From an uncultured Mycoplasmatota bacterium (GTDB lineage: Bacteria > Bacillota_I > Bacilli_A > RF39 > UBA660), in the NCBI GenBank assembly GCA_947384645.1, contig CANDHX010000016.1, positions 1 to 13,401 of the forward strand: a stretch of DNA of 13,401 bases. Direction: 5' to 3'. Position numbers and translations under genes: made by a program. The number at the start of each line of letters is the position of its first letter. Position 1 is the stretch's first letter. The notes under the pieces are model-generated. The model was not told where the DNA came from. It made no database searches and saw only the letters and a list, made by a program, of their open reading frames with translations. This document shows positions 1-7,651 of this stretch, piece by piece.

Positions 1-16
1 GAAGGAAATGAACGTC

Positions 17-346
17 ATGAAGAGAAATGAAATGATAAAAAAGAAAGAAAGATTTAACTTCATGATAAAAAAGGGGAAATATATAAAGGATAAGTATTTT
101 GTGATATATTATTCTTCTAGTGAAAAGGAAAATAAAACGTCGTTTGGAATAGCTATAAAGAGCTCTCTTGGCAAGGCCGTTATTAGAAATAGGTTAAAAA
201 GGCAAGTAAGAGCTATCATAGATAAAAATAAAAAGCTATTTCCAAATGGCCGAGATTATATTATAATGATAAGGAATGAATGTTTAAATGCAGATTTTTC
301 TGTTATGGACGAATCTCTAAATGTTCTTTTGAAAGGAATAAAATAA
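17..346 (+). CDS. rnpA: Ribonuclease P protein component (RnpA)
   Basis: Protein subunit of RNase P, which binds the catalytic RNA and helps it remove the 5' leader of precursor tRNAs. The 109-residue basic protein has the family signature RNRLKRQVR at about residues 57-65 and the usual lysine-rich N terminus; its length is normal for the family. I start it at the ATG at 17, which lies about ten bases after a GAAGGA ribosome binding site at 1-6. An in-frame ATG at 8 would sit directly against that site and is less likely. The TAA stop abuts the yidC ATG with no gap, the classic rpmH-rnpA-yidC order. rpmH and the operon promoter would lie just left of the window. Identification is secure from motif and context. 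Confidence 0.95.
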   Translation: MKRNEMIKKKERFNFMIKKGKYIKDKYFVIYYSSSEKENKTSFGIAIKSSLGKAVIRNRLKRQVRAIIDKNKKLFPNGRDYIIMIRNECLNADFSVMDESLNVLLKGIK

Positions 347-1345
347 ATGAAGAAAAACAAAAAGTTAGTTCTTGTTCTCTTATCTTTAATTATACTCTGT
401 ACGGGTTGTACGAAGTATTTATCGAGCGAAGATAGAAAAAAAATAGTAAATGAAGTAACTGGACAAGCACTGACGTCGAATATTTTGTGTTTGCCAGAAG
501 ATGAAAAACTTTTAGAAATTTATGAAGAAAATAAAGAACAAATGGATGTCGACTATGATTCATTGAATCCGTGTGTCGATTATAAGCCGAGCGATGTAAA
601 ATATAAGGGACTATGGGAATCGTTTTTTGTAAAACCACTTGCGTTTGTCATAATAAAGCTTGGTACTTTTGTCAAAAACTATGGAACTGCAGTCATTCTT
701 TTAGGTATTTTGATTAGATTGATTTTATTGCCATTTACTAAGAAAACGATGATGCAATCTGAAAATATGAAGAAAGCTCAACCGGAATTACAAGCTATTC
801 AAAGAAAATACGGAAATGCCACTGACCAAGCGACTGCTATGCAAATGAGCCAAGAATTGATGATGGTTTACAAAAAATATGATATTTCGCCAGTAAGCGG
901 TTGTTTAGTTCCATTTATACAGTTACCTATACTCTTAGCATTTTTAGAGGCAATAAATAGAGTTCCAGCCATTTTTGAAGGTTCATTTCTTACTTTGCAA
1001 CTCGGAACTTCTCCTTTCGTCGGTATAAAAAATGGAAATTATCTTTATATAATATTGATAGCATTAATCATAGCTACGACATATTTTTCTTATAAATATA
1101 CGATGAATGCTTCTACTGGAAATAAAGACCAAGATAGACAAATGGAAATGACGATGAAATTTATGATAGTGTTTATTTCTATTGCATCTTTGAGCCTACC
1201 AACAGCATTAGCTCTTTACTGGATAGTATCAAATGGATTTATGATAGTTCAAAATTTCGTTTTAAAGAAATTATCTAAAGATGATAAAAAAGTAAATGTG
1301 GGAAGAGTTAAAAACCAAAAATCTTCTAAAAAGAAAGGTAAGTAG
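347..1345 (+). CDS. yidC: Membrane protein insertase YidC/OxaI family (lipoprotein form)
   Basis: Inserts proteins into the cytoplasmic membrane, alone or with SecYEG. The 332-residue protein starts with a lipoprotein signal (basic MKKNKK, hydrophobic segment, then CTGC with the lipidated Cys at residue 21), typical of Gram-positive YidC/SpoIIIJ. After an extracellular stretch of about 60 residues comes the YidC core: a first membrane helix near 112-130 carrying Arg124, the conserved groove arginine; the cytoplasmic hairpin at about 131-175; then helices near 185-205, 232-248 and 272-305. The C terminus is strongly basic, as expected for ribosome contact. The residue three before the lipid Cys is itself Cys, slightly off the lipobox consensus. 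It follows rnpA without a gap and precedes jag by four bases, so the three genes are probably cotranscribed. Confidence 0.95.
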   Translation: MKKNKKLVLVLLSLIILCTGCTKYLSSEDRKKIVNEVTGQALTSNILCLPEDEKLLEIYEENKEQMDVDYDSLNPCVDYKPSDVKYKGLWESFFVKPLAFVIIKLGTFVKNYGTAVILLGILIRLILLPFTKKTMMQSENMKKAQPELQAIQRKYGNATDQATAMQMSQELMMVYKKYDISPVSGCLVPFIQLPILLAFLEAINRVPAIFEGSFLTLQLGTSPFVGIKNGNYLYIILIALIIATTYFSYKYTMNASTGNKDQDRQMEMTMKFMIVFISIASLSLPTALALYWIVSNGFMIVQNFVLKKLSKDDKKVNVGRVKNQKSSKKKGK

Positions 1346-1349
1346 TAAT

Positions 1350-1961
1350 ATGGAAGTACATAAATTTTCAGGTAAAGAATACGAAGAGGTTTTAAATGAA
1401 GCTTTAGAAACTTTAAACGTATCTAAAGATGAAGCTATCATTTATAGTGAAGAAAAGAAGCAAGGATTGTTTAAAGGAAAAGTAATCGAATTAACGGTCA
1501 CACCTTATGTCGAAGTTCTAGAATATATAAAAGAATATCTAACAGATTTGCTCACAACTATGGGATTAGAAGTTAGTTTTGAAACGAAGATTAGAGATAA
1601 TCAATTACAGGTTAAAATGTATTCTAACGATAATCCTTTGCTTATAGGTCGTGACGGAAAAAATCTATCTGCTTTACAGACGGTTATTAGAAGTATTGTA
1701 AAGAACAAGTTCGGAAAATCTCCTTATGTCTCTTTGGATGTCGAAAATTATAAAGATAAACAAGTTATGTATTTAGAAAAAACTGCTAGAAGAATTGCCA
1801 AAGAAGTAAGTCAAACGAAAATAGCAGTCGAGCTTGACAATATGAATTCTTATGAAAGACTTATCGTACATAATGCCGTTGCCAATTTCGAAGGTATATA
1901 TACAGAGAGTGTCGGCGAAGACCCAAATAGGCATGTCGTCATAAAGCCAAAAGAGGAATGA
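1350..1961 (+). CDS. jag: Jag/KhpB RNA-binding protein (Jag-N, KH and R3H domains)
   Basis: RNA-binding protein that works with KhpA in controlling cell elongation and division in related Firmicutes; it is almost always encoded beside yidC. The 203-residue product has a Jag-N domain at about 6-50 (KEYEEVLNEALETL, then a FKGKVIEL core), a KH domain with the GxxG loop IGRDG at about 99-103, and a C-terminal R3H domain with the Arg170-x3-His174 pair (RLIVH). The reading frame stays open upstream to 1296, but the ATG at 1350 follows an AAAGGTA site at a normal distance and gives the usual Jag N terminus, so I start there. The TGA stop falls in the loop of a predicted terminator hairpin, making this the last gene of the rnpA-yidC-jag operon. 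Confidence 0.93.
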   Translation: MEVHKFSGKEYEEVLNEALETLNVSKDEAIIYSEEKKQGLFKGKVIELTVTPYVEVLEYIKEYLTDLLTTMGLEVSFETKIRDNQLQVKMYSNDNPLLIGRDGKNLSALQTVIRSIVKNKFGKSPYVSLDVENYKDKQVMYLEKTARRIAKEVSQTKIAVELDNMNSYERLIVHNAVANFEGIYTESVGEDPNRHVVIKPKEE

Positions 1962-1975
1962 TTTCTTCTTTTTTT
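1949..1975 (+). terminator. Weak intrinsic terminator at the end of rnpA-yidC-jag
   Basis: AAGAGGAA (1951-1958) pairs with TTCTTCTT (1963-1970) with one G-U pair and a TGAT loop; flanking A and T bases can lengthen the stem to ten pairs. A run of T follows. The stem is AT-rich, so efficiency may be modest. The jag TGA stop lies in the loop region. Confidence 0.5.
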
Positions 1976-1976
1976 A

Positions 1977-2005
1977 TTTACTTTTTTAAAATTTTATTAT
2001 ATATT
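1977..2005 (+). promoter_or_regulatory. Candidate sigma-A promoter for the first DUF7694-like gene
   Basis: A -35-like TTTACT (1977-1982) and a -10-like TATATT (2000-2005) are separated by 17 bases, just upstream of the strong AAGGAG site (2021-2026). The region is so AT-rich that chance matches are likely; the fixed spacing and position after a terminator support it. Confidence 0.4.
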
Positions 2006-2034
2006 ATGAGTCCACGCAAAAAGGAGTTGTTTTT

Positions 2035-2775
2035 ATGAAAGATTTAAAGAATTTATCGAAATTTCGCCATTTTTCATACGAAGACATTTTGAATAGTAAG
2101 TTTGACTATAAAAAAGAGGGAAGATTTGTTTTTAAATTGGATGAGTCCTCTTGTCTTTATGCATTTGCGATTGATAATTTCGGTTGGGACCACATCGGTG
2201 CTTATGTCGTATACTTCGACCTTAGAAAAAAACCGTATAGAATTCCTACAGCAGAAGAAATGGAATTTTTGAAAAATGCTTTTTTTGAACAAGATGAAGT
2301 CGTCATAGAAGTACATCCTAAGAAAGAAGATTACGTGAATATCAACGAATATATGCTTCACTTGTGGCGTCCTAATAGGGAGGATTTACCGCTTCCACCT
2401 TCGGTAAACTGTTTTGAGAATATAGAAGTAATCGATTTAGATTGGGGAAAATCGCTATTAGTAGAAACTTTGAGAATTGAAGGTTGGGAAATCTATAAAG
2501 TAAGCATAATGATAAATGGAAAAAAAGTTAATAGATATCCTTCTTGGAATGAAATGTGTCAGGCTAAAAAGATCATCTGTGGAGAAGACGTCTATGCCTT
2601 ACAATATCACATGGCACAAGTTAACAATTTTGAAAATTCTATTTGTCTCTACGTGCCTTCTAAAGATATGAAATTTCCAATACCTGAGCCATTTATGGTA
2701 GGAAAAAGAAATATAGAAGATGTAAAAGCTTTAGAGATGAGAAAACAAAATCCTAACGAATATGTCTATTTGTAA
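2035..2775 (+). CDS. Internally duplicated DUF7694-like protein, copy 1
   Basis: Function unknown. The 246-residue soluble protein has no signal peptide or membrane segment. It contains two halves related to each other. Half 1 (about 50-122) reads GWDH, then IPTAEEMEFLK, HPKKEDYVN, LHLWRPN and LPLPP. Half 2 (about 150-225) reads GWEIYKVS, then YPSWNEMCQAKK, a lone His192, LYVPS and P-x-P followed by FMVGKR. The two GW pairs are exactly 100 residues apart. From memory, this pattern (WDHVSVS, PTWEEM, FHPxxSxYVN, LHLWRP, PxPP, VG) matches DUF7694, a family of unknown function seen in phages and Firmicutes; I could not check this. Start ATG at 2035 follows AAGGAG by eight bases. It has its own candidate promoter and a tandem paralog downstream. 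Confidence 0.8.
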   Translation: MKDLKNLSKFRHFSYEDILNSKFDYKKEGRFVFKLDESSCLYAFAIDNFGWDHIGAYVVYFDLRKKPYRIPTAEEMEFLKNAFFEQDEVVIEVHPKKEDYVNINEYMLHLWRPNREDLPLPPSVNCFENIEVIDLDWGKSLLVETLRIEGWEIYKVSIMINGKKVNRYPSWNEMCQAKKIICGEDVYALQYHMAQVNNFENSICLYVPSKDMKFPIPEPFMVGKRNIEDVKALEMRKQNPNEYVYL

Positions 2776-2804
2776 AAGAGATGTTACGGTTTTAAATAAA
2801 AAAC

Positions 2805-2833
2805 TTTACAATCAGTTCATTATAATATATAGT
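2805..2833 (+). promoter_or_regulatory. Sigma-A-type promoter for the second DUF7694-like gene
   Basis: TTTACA (2805-2810) and TATAGT (2828-2833), each one base from consensus, are separated by 17 bases. Transcription would start about 15 bases before the ATG at 2856. The ribosome binding site is GAGATGAT (2845-2852), one base from the GAGGTGAT used at 10982-10989. Confidence 0.55.
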
Positions 2834-2855
2834 ATAGCTCTATCGAGATGATTTT

Positions 2856-3596
2856 ATGAGAAATTTAAACCATTTAAACAGATATTTTATGGGAAATAGA
2901 GAGGATTTTTCTACCCTTATGGAAGAGGGTACCTTTAATAAAGAATATGTGATTCCCGCAAATGGTGGTATGTTACATTTATTGTGTTCTAATACCTTGG
3001 GTTGGGACCACATTTTTTTCAAAGTCGTTCTAGATACTGTTTTATCCAAGTATCGAATGCCTAGCAGTATAGAAATGGAACGCATTAAAGACCTATTTTT
3101 TGAGAGCGATGAAGCAGTAATCGAAGTACATCCTAAAAAAGAAAATTATGTCAATATCGATTCTAACGTTTTGCACCTTTGGAAACCTAACCTAATCGAA
3201 CTTCCTTTGCCTCCAAAAATTAAAGAATTCGTAGAATTAGATTTAATTAGAGTAGACGATAAAACTCAACTTTTAATCAAAAGAGGAGAAAGTGGCGGGT
3301 GGATTGCCTATAGAGTGAGCGTTTTAGAGTATGGTAAAAAGATAAATAGAAAACCTTCTTGGGATGAAATGTGTTTAGCAAAAAAGATGTTGATTGGCGA
3401 AGAGGAAGAAGCTATCCAATATCACGCAAGAGGTTTAAACGAAGGAGAATTTTCTCTTACATTATGGATACCACCTTTGGATATACAATTTCCTTTACCA
3501 GAAGCTTTTTTAGTCGGTATCCGAAATGATGAGGATGAAAATGAAATAGTTAATAAAATAATGTTTAGACCTCATGAATACGCATTTAGAAAATAG
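2856..3596 (+). CDS. Internally duplicated DUF7694-like protein, copy 2
   Basis: A tandem paralog of the preceding gene with identical length (246 residues) and the same two-half layout, function unknown. Half 1 (about 49-120): GWDH, MPSSIEMERIK, HPKKENYVN, VLHLWKPN, LPLPP. Half 2 (about 148-223): GWIAYRVSV, KPSWDEMCLAKK, QYH with His190, LTLWIPP and PLPEAFLVGIR. It is clearly homologous to copy 1 along its whole length but well diverged at the N terminus and between the halves, so the duplication is not very recent. No signal peptide or membrane segment is visible. It has its own promoter and ends in a terminator whose stem begins in the TAG stop. The pair may be cotranscribed by read-through as well, since no clear terminator separates them. 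Confidence 0.8.
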   Translation: MRNLNHLNRYFMGNREDFSTLMEEGTFNKEYVIPANGGMLHLLCSNTLGWDHIFFKVVLDTVLSKYRMPSSIEMERIKDLFFESDEAVIEVHPKKENYVNIDSNVLHLWKPNLIELPLPPKIKEFVELDLIRVDDKTQLLIKRGESGGWIAYRVSVLEYGKKINRKPSWDEMCLAKKMLIGEEEEAIQYHARGLNEGEFSLTLWIPPLDIQFPLPEAFLVGIRNDEDENEIVNKIMFRPHEYAFRK

Positions 3597-3622
3597 GCAA
3601 GCATTCGTTTTGTTTGCCTTTT
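3595..3622 (+). terminator. Intrinsic terminator after the DUF7694-like pair
   Basis: AGGCAAGC (3595-3602) pairs with GTTTGCCT (3612-3619) through one G-U pair, with a nine-base loop and a TTTT tail. The stem includes the last two bases of the TAG stop. It isolates the paralog pair from mnmE. Confidence 0.65.
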
Positions 3623-3638
3623 AATATGAAATAAATTT

Positions 3639-3647
3639 TGTTATAAT
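3639..3647 (+). promoter_or_regulatory. Extended -10 promoter for mnmE
   Basis: TGT followed by a perfect TATAAT (3642-3647) makes an extended -10 element. No good -35 box lies at 16-18 bases, as is common for extended -10 promoters. The mnmE ATG is at 3676 after an AAGGGA ribosome binding site. Confidence 0.55.
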
Positions 3648-3675
3648 CTTTAAGAAAGAGCGAAGGGATAGTAAA

Positions 3676-5025
3676 ATGGAAGATACAATTTGTGCAATAA
3701 GTACTCCGATAGGTGTAGGTGGCATTTCGATTATAAGAGTAAGCGGAAACGAATCTATAGAGATAGTCAATTCAATATTTAAAGGAAAAGATTTAGAAAA
3801 GAGTGAAAGCCATACCATAAATTATGGTCATATCGTGGAAAATGGCGAGATTATAGACGAGGTTTTAGTTTCTATTATGAGAAAGCCCAGAACCTATACT
3901 ACTGAAGATGTCGTAGAGATAAACTTGCACGGTGGCATAGCAACGACTAATAAAGTTTTAAAGATTTTGTTGGATAAAGGCTGCCGCCTTGCCGAACCTG
4001 GAGAATTTACTAAAAGAGCATTTTTAAATGGTCGAATCGATTTATTAAAAGCCGAAGCTGTCCAAGATGTTATAAATTCTGAAAACGAGTTTGCAAGAAA
4101 ACTTTCGGTCGGTCAGCTTTCGGGAAAATTATCTCAAATCGTAAGAGAATTAAAGAATGAATTAATCGGTTTAGAGGCAAACATAGAGGTCAATATAGAT
4201 TACCCCGAATATGAAGATATCGAAGAAATGACTATTGTTAAAATTAGAGATAAGCTTGCCGATTTAAGCTCTTTACTAGAAAACATGATAAAGGAAGCAA
4301 ATACCGGAAAAATCATCAAAAACGGGATAGATGTTGCAATTATAGGAAGACCCAATGTCGGTAAGAGCAGTCTTTTGAATGCGTTACTCGAAGAAGAAAA
4401 GGCGATAGTAACTGATGTCGAGGGGACAACTCGAGATATAGTAGAAGGAAAGATGATACTAAATGGCATTGCGATAAACTTTATCGATACAGCCGGAATT
4501 AGAGAAACACTCGATGTAGTCGAAAAAATTGGAGTCGAAAAGAGTATAAAGAAAATTCTAGAAGTCGACCTCGTCATCTTGGTTTTAAACGGAAATGAAG
4601 AATTGACTAAAGAGGATGAGAACCTATTAGAAAAAGTCAGAGATAGACGTCATATAGTATTTGTCAATAAAAACGATTTACCTAAATTAATCGATTTAGA
4701 TAGCGGTATTTGTGCAGTATATGGAAATACGAAAGACTTAAACGGATTAGATGCTCTAAAAAGAGAAATCGTCGACCTTTTTAACGTGGAAAATATCGAT
4801 AAAAAAGACTTTACTTACATATCCAATGCTCGAGAGTTATCTCTAATAGAAAAAGTAAAGGTTTCTTTAGATAAAGCTCTTAGCTCTTTGGATGATGGAG
4901 TACCAGTCGATTTAATAGCAATCGATTTAAGAACGGCGAGAGAACATTTAGGCGAATTATTGGGCGAAACTTTCGACGAAGAATTGATAGATGAATTATT
5001 TAAAAGATTTTGTTTAGGGAAGTGA
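3676..5025 (+). CDS. mnmE: tRNA uridine-5-carboxymethylaminomethyl modification GTPase MnmE
   Basis: With MnmG it forms the complex that builds 5-carboxymethylaminomethyl or aminomethyl groups on wobble uridine 34 of certain tRNAs, using a tetrahydrofolate one-carbon unit, GTP and FAD. The 449-residue length is typical. The N-terminal folate-binding domain starts with TPIGVGGISIIRVSG; a helical domain follows; the inserted G domain has G1 GRPNVGKS (224-231), G2 TTRD (251-254), G3 DTAG (271-274) and G4 NKND (331-334). The C terminus ends FCLGK, with the conserved catalytic-site Cys446. The gene begins a new transcription unit after the terminator at 3595-3622, and the mnmG ATG comes two bases after its TGA stop. 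All key residues are present. Confidence 0.97.
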   Translation: MEDTICAISTPIGVGGISIIRVSGNESIEIVNSIFKGKDLEKSESHTINYGHIVENGEIIDEVLVSIMRKPRTYTTEDVVEINLHGGIATTNKVLKILLDKGCRLAEPGEFTKRAFLNGRIDLLKAEAVQDVINSENEFARKLSVGQLSGKLSQIVRELKNELIGLEANIEVNIDYPEYEDIEEMTIVKIRDKLADLSSLLENMIKEANTGKIIKNGIDVAIIGRPNVGKSSLLNALLEEEKAIVTDVEGTTRDIVEGKMILNGIAINFIDTAGIRETLDVVEKIGVEKSIKKILEVDLVILVLNGNEELTKEDENLLEKVRDRRHIVFVNKNDLPKLIDLDSGICAVYGNTKDLNGLDALKREIVDLFNVENIDKKDFTYISNARELSLIEKVKVSLDKALSSLDDGVPVDLIAIDLRTAREHLGELLGETFDEELIDELFKRFCLGK

Positions 5026-5027
5026 AA

Positions 5028-6896
5028 ATGATGAAATATGAAGTTATTGTAGTAGGTGGTGGTCATGCTGGAATAGAAGCTGCCCATGCGACTGCCAAAA
5101 TAGGTCATGAAACATTACTCATAACTGGAAACATAAGAAATATAGGGGACATGCCTTGCAATCCCTCTATAGGAGGAACTTCTAAGGGCGTCATAGTAAG
5201 AGAAGTTGATGCCCTTGGTGGACTCATGGGTAAAATCGCCGATAAGTCTTTATTACAGATGAAAATGTTGAACGGAAGCAAGGGACCAGCTGTACAATGC
5301 TTAAGGTCTCAAGCTGACAAAGAGAAGTATCCAGCAAATATGCAGAACGCTCTTTTAAACCAAGAACACTTGACTTTAAAAGAAGGCTTGGTCGAAGAAA
5401 TTATTACCTCTCAAAATAAAATACAAGGCGTCGTATTAGAGGACGGAACTGAAATTTTTTGCGAGTCATTGATTCTTACAACAGGGACGTATCTAAAGAG
5501 TAACATTTTGAGGGGAAGCGAAAGCACGGAAGAGGGTCCTCATGGAGAACGCAGAAGCAACCATTTAAGCGACGATTTGAAAAGTAAAGGTTTTAAGATT
5601 ATTCGACTTAAAACTGGTACACCTCCAAGACTCGATGCCAATACAATCGATTATTCTAAATTAAAGGAAGAACTAGTAGACGATGTAAAGTACTCTTTTA
5701 GCCACGATGAAGAAGCTAGATATGAAGTATCTAAACAGGAGAAATGTTACCTCGTATATACAAATGAGTTGACGCACGAAATAATAAAGGCCAATTTAAA
5801 GAAATCGGCTATGTATGGCGGTTATGTGAGCGGTGTCGGTCCTAGATATTGTCCGAGTATCGAAGATAAAATCGTAAAATTTAAAGATAAGGAAAAGCAC
5901 ATTTTATTTTTGGAGCCTCAGAGTATGGAAAAAGGCAGCAAGTATTATGGCGCTCTTTATCTTCAGGGTTTTTCGACTTCTATGCCAAGAGATGTTCAAG
6001 AAGAAATGGTTCACAGTTTAGTTGGATTGGAAAATGCAAAAATTTTAGAGTATGCCTATGCTATCGAGTACGATGCCATAGATCCTTTACAGGTAAAGCC
6101 TTCTTTGGAATCGAAAATAATCGAAAACCTGTTTACAGCAGGACAGATTAATGGAACTAGTGGATATGAAGAAGCGGCTGGGCAAGGTATTATTGCGGGC
6201 ATCAATGCTTCATTAAAATTAAAAAATAAAGAGCCTCTTATTTTAAAAAGAAATGAAGCTTATATCGGAGTGTTGATAGACGATTTAGTCACTAAGGGTA
6301 CTATAGAACCTTATAGAATGCTCACATCTCGAGCTGAATATAGATTAATTCTAAGACACGACAATGCCGATTTGAGATTGAGAGACTACGGTTATGAGGT
6401 AGGACTAATTAGTAAAGAAGCGAAAGAGAGATTGGATTTTAAAAGAAAAGAAATAAAGAGAATTAAGAAATCGATTCAAAAAGAAAAAATCAAAAAAGAA
6501 TGTCTAGTCGACATAATCGACAATGCAAGAACGATGAGCATATATGAACTGATAAAAAGACCTCTAGTCGATATGGATGTTTTATTGAAAGTCGTTCCGA
6601 CGTTTAAAGATGTCGATAAGGAGATTTTAGAAGAAGTAATCATAGACGTGAAGTACGAAGGATATATCGAGAAAACTTATAGAGATGCCGAAAAATTATT
6701 GAGAATGGAGAGCAAACAGATACCCGCTGATATCGATTATGATAAGGTGCAAAATTTAGCTACAGAGGCTCGACAAAAACTCAAAAGCGTAAGACCACTT
6801 ACGATAGCTCAAGCTAGCAGAATTAGCGGAGTAAATCCAGCTGATATTTCTATACTTCTCGTATATTTGAAGAAAGAGTACGGTAAAAATGAGTGA
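5028..6896 (+). CDS. mnmG: tRNA uridine-5-carboxymethylaminomethyl synthesis enzyme MnmG
   Basis: FAD- and NADH-dependent partner of MnmE in tRNA wobble-uridine modification. The 622-residue product opens with the dinucleotide-binding fold (YEVIVVGGGHAGIEAA, GGGHAG at about 10-15), then the conserved MPCNPSIGGTSKG stretch with the family Cys, LKTGTPPRLD in the middle, INGTSGYEEAAGQG and SRAEYRLILRHDNADLRL near the start of the C-terminal tRNA-binding region. I start at the ATG at 5028, preceded by AGGGAAGTGA; an adjacent ATG at 5031 is an equal alternative. The open frame reaches upstream to a TTG at 5010 inside mnmE, which is unlikely. Its last eight bases overlap rsmG, indicating translational coupling. 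Confidence 0.97.
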   Translation: MMKYEVIVVGGGHAGIEAAHATAKIGHETLLITGNIRNIGDMPCNPSIGGTSKGVIVREVDALGGLMGKIADKSLLQMKMLNGSKGPAVQCLRSQADKEKYPANMQNALLNQEHLTLKEGLVEEIITSQNKIQGVVLEDGTEIFCESLILTTGTYLKSNILRGSESTEEGPHGERRSNHLSDDLKSKGFKIIRLKTGTPPRLDANTIDYSKLKEELVDDVKYSFSHDEEARYEVSKQEKCYLVYTNELTHEIIKANLKKSAMYGGYVSGVGPRYCPSIEDKIVKFKDKEKHILFLEPQSMEKGSKYYGALYLQGFSTSMPRDVQEEMVHSLVGLENAKILEYAYAIEYDAIDPLQVKPSLESKIIENLFTAGQINGTSGYEEAAGQGIIAGINASLKLKNKEPLILKRNEAYIGVLIDDLVTKGTIEPYRMLTSRAEYRLILRHDNADLRLRDYGYEVGLISKEAKERLDFKRKEIKRIKKSIQKEKIKKECLVDIIDNARTMSIYELIKRPLVDMDVLLKVVPTFKDVDKEILEEVIIDVKYEGYIEKTYRDAEKLLRMESKQIPADIDYDKVQNLATEARQKLKSVRPLTIAQASRISGVNPADISILLVYLKKEYGKNE

Positions 6897-7596
6897 ACAA
6901 GAATTTATCACCGAATTAGAAAAAATTGGAATTAGTGTGTCCCTTGAACAGTTGGAATTGTTTAGAAAGTATTCATCATTTTTGCTTTCGTATAATGAAC
7001 ATACCAATTTGACGGCTATAAGGAATACGGAAGACGTCTATTTGAAGCATTTTTTCGATTCTTTGCTGTTATGCAAATTTCATAAATTTAGTAGTGAAAA
7101 CGTTTTGGATATAGGAAGTGGTGCTGGTTTTCCCGGAGTACCTCTAAAAATAGTCTTTCCCGATATAAATCTTTTCGTTTTAGATTCGAACGGGAAGAAA
7201 ACTTCATTTTTAGAAAAACTTAAAGGCGAATTGAAAATAGATTATACCGTCATAAATAAAAGAGCAGAAGAATATATTATTGATAAAAGGGAATGTTTTG
7301 ACGTAGTAGTTTCGAGAGCAGTTACGAGTATGCCCATACTTGCCGAGTTAGCTATTCCTTATGTAAAGGTCGGTGGCGTATTCATTCCTTATAAAGGACA
7401 CTTAGACGAAGAATTAGAAAACGGGAAAGACGCTATCGAAATTTTAGGCGGAGAGGTATCTGGGAAACACGCTCTAACGCTTGGTAAGGATAATTCTATT
7501 AGAACTTTTGTAATAGTTACAAAAATGTGTAAAACCGATGAGAAGTATCCTCGTAGATTTGACAAAATAAGTAAAAAACCGTTGCAAAAATGCTAA
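6889..7596 (+). CDS. rsmG: 16S rRNA (guanine-527-N7)-methyltransferase RsmG
   Basis: S-adenosylmethionine-dependent enzyme that makes 7-methylguanosine at position 527 of 16S rRNA, near the decoding site. The 235-residue protein has the family N terminus with NLTAI (about 40-44) and KHFFDSL (53-59), the SAM-binding motif LDIGSGAGFPG (73-83), and the SRAV segment after the fourth strand. The C terminus is basic (KKPLQKC). The ATG at 6889 overlaps the end of mnmG by eight bases and lacks a strong ribosome binding site of its own, suggesting translation by coupling to mnmG. Order mnmE-mnmG-rsmG then a ParB-family gene is the standard origin-proximal arrangement. Confidence 0.96.
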   Translation: MSEQEFITELEKIGISVSLEQLELFRKYSSFLLSYNEHTNLTAIRNTEDVYLKHFFDSLLLCKFHKFSSENVLDIGSGAGFPGVPLKIVFPDINLFVLDSNGKKTSFLEKLKGELKIDYTVINKRAEEYIIDKRECFDVVVSRAVTSMPILAELAIPYVKVGGVFIPYKGHLDEELENGKDAIEILGGEVSGKHALTLGKDNSIRTFVIVTKMCKTDEKYPRRFDKISKKPLQKC

Positions 7597-7651
7597 TTAT
7601 AAAGTAAACTTGTATTAGAATAGAAAAGAGTATGCAAAGGGGCAAAGTGTG

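Noticed and set aside
2771..2810. TGTAAAAG and CTTTACA could form a hairpin between the two paralogs
   Set aside because: The stem is short and bulged with a loop of about 25 bases and no T-run after it; its right arm is better explained as the -35 box of the second paralog.
4200..4577. Long minus-strand open frame (125 codons) opposite mnmE
   Set aside because: It is a shadow of the mnmE coding strand: Ser/Ile/Phe-rich translation, no ribosome binding site and no recognisable domain.
7129..7142. TTTTCCCGGAGTAC resembles one side of the Noc-binding palindrome
   Set aside because: Only the first half matches; the second arm is lost, and the bases encode the invariant GFPG of RsmG.
7582..7610. 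TTGCAA and TAAACT with a 17-base spacer as a noc promoter
   Set aside because: Both boxes match only four of six positions and the -35 lies within the end of rsmG; too weak to list.
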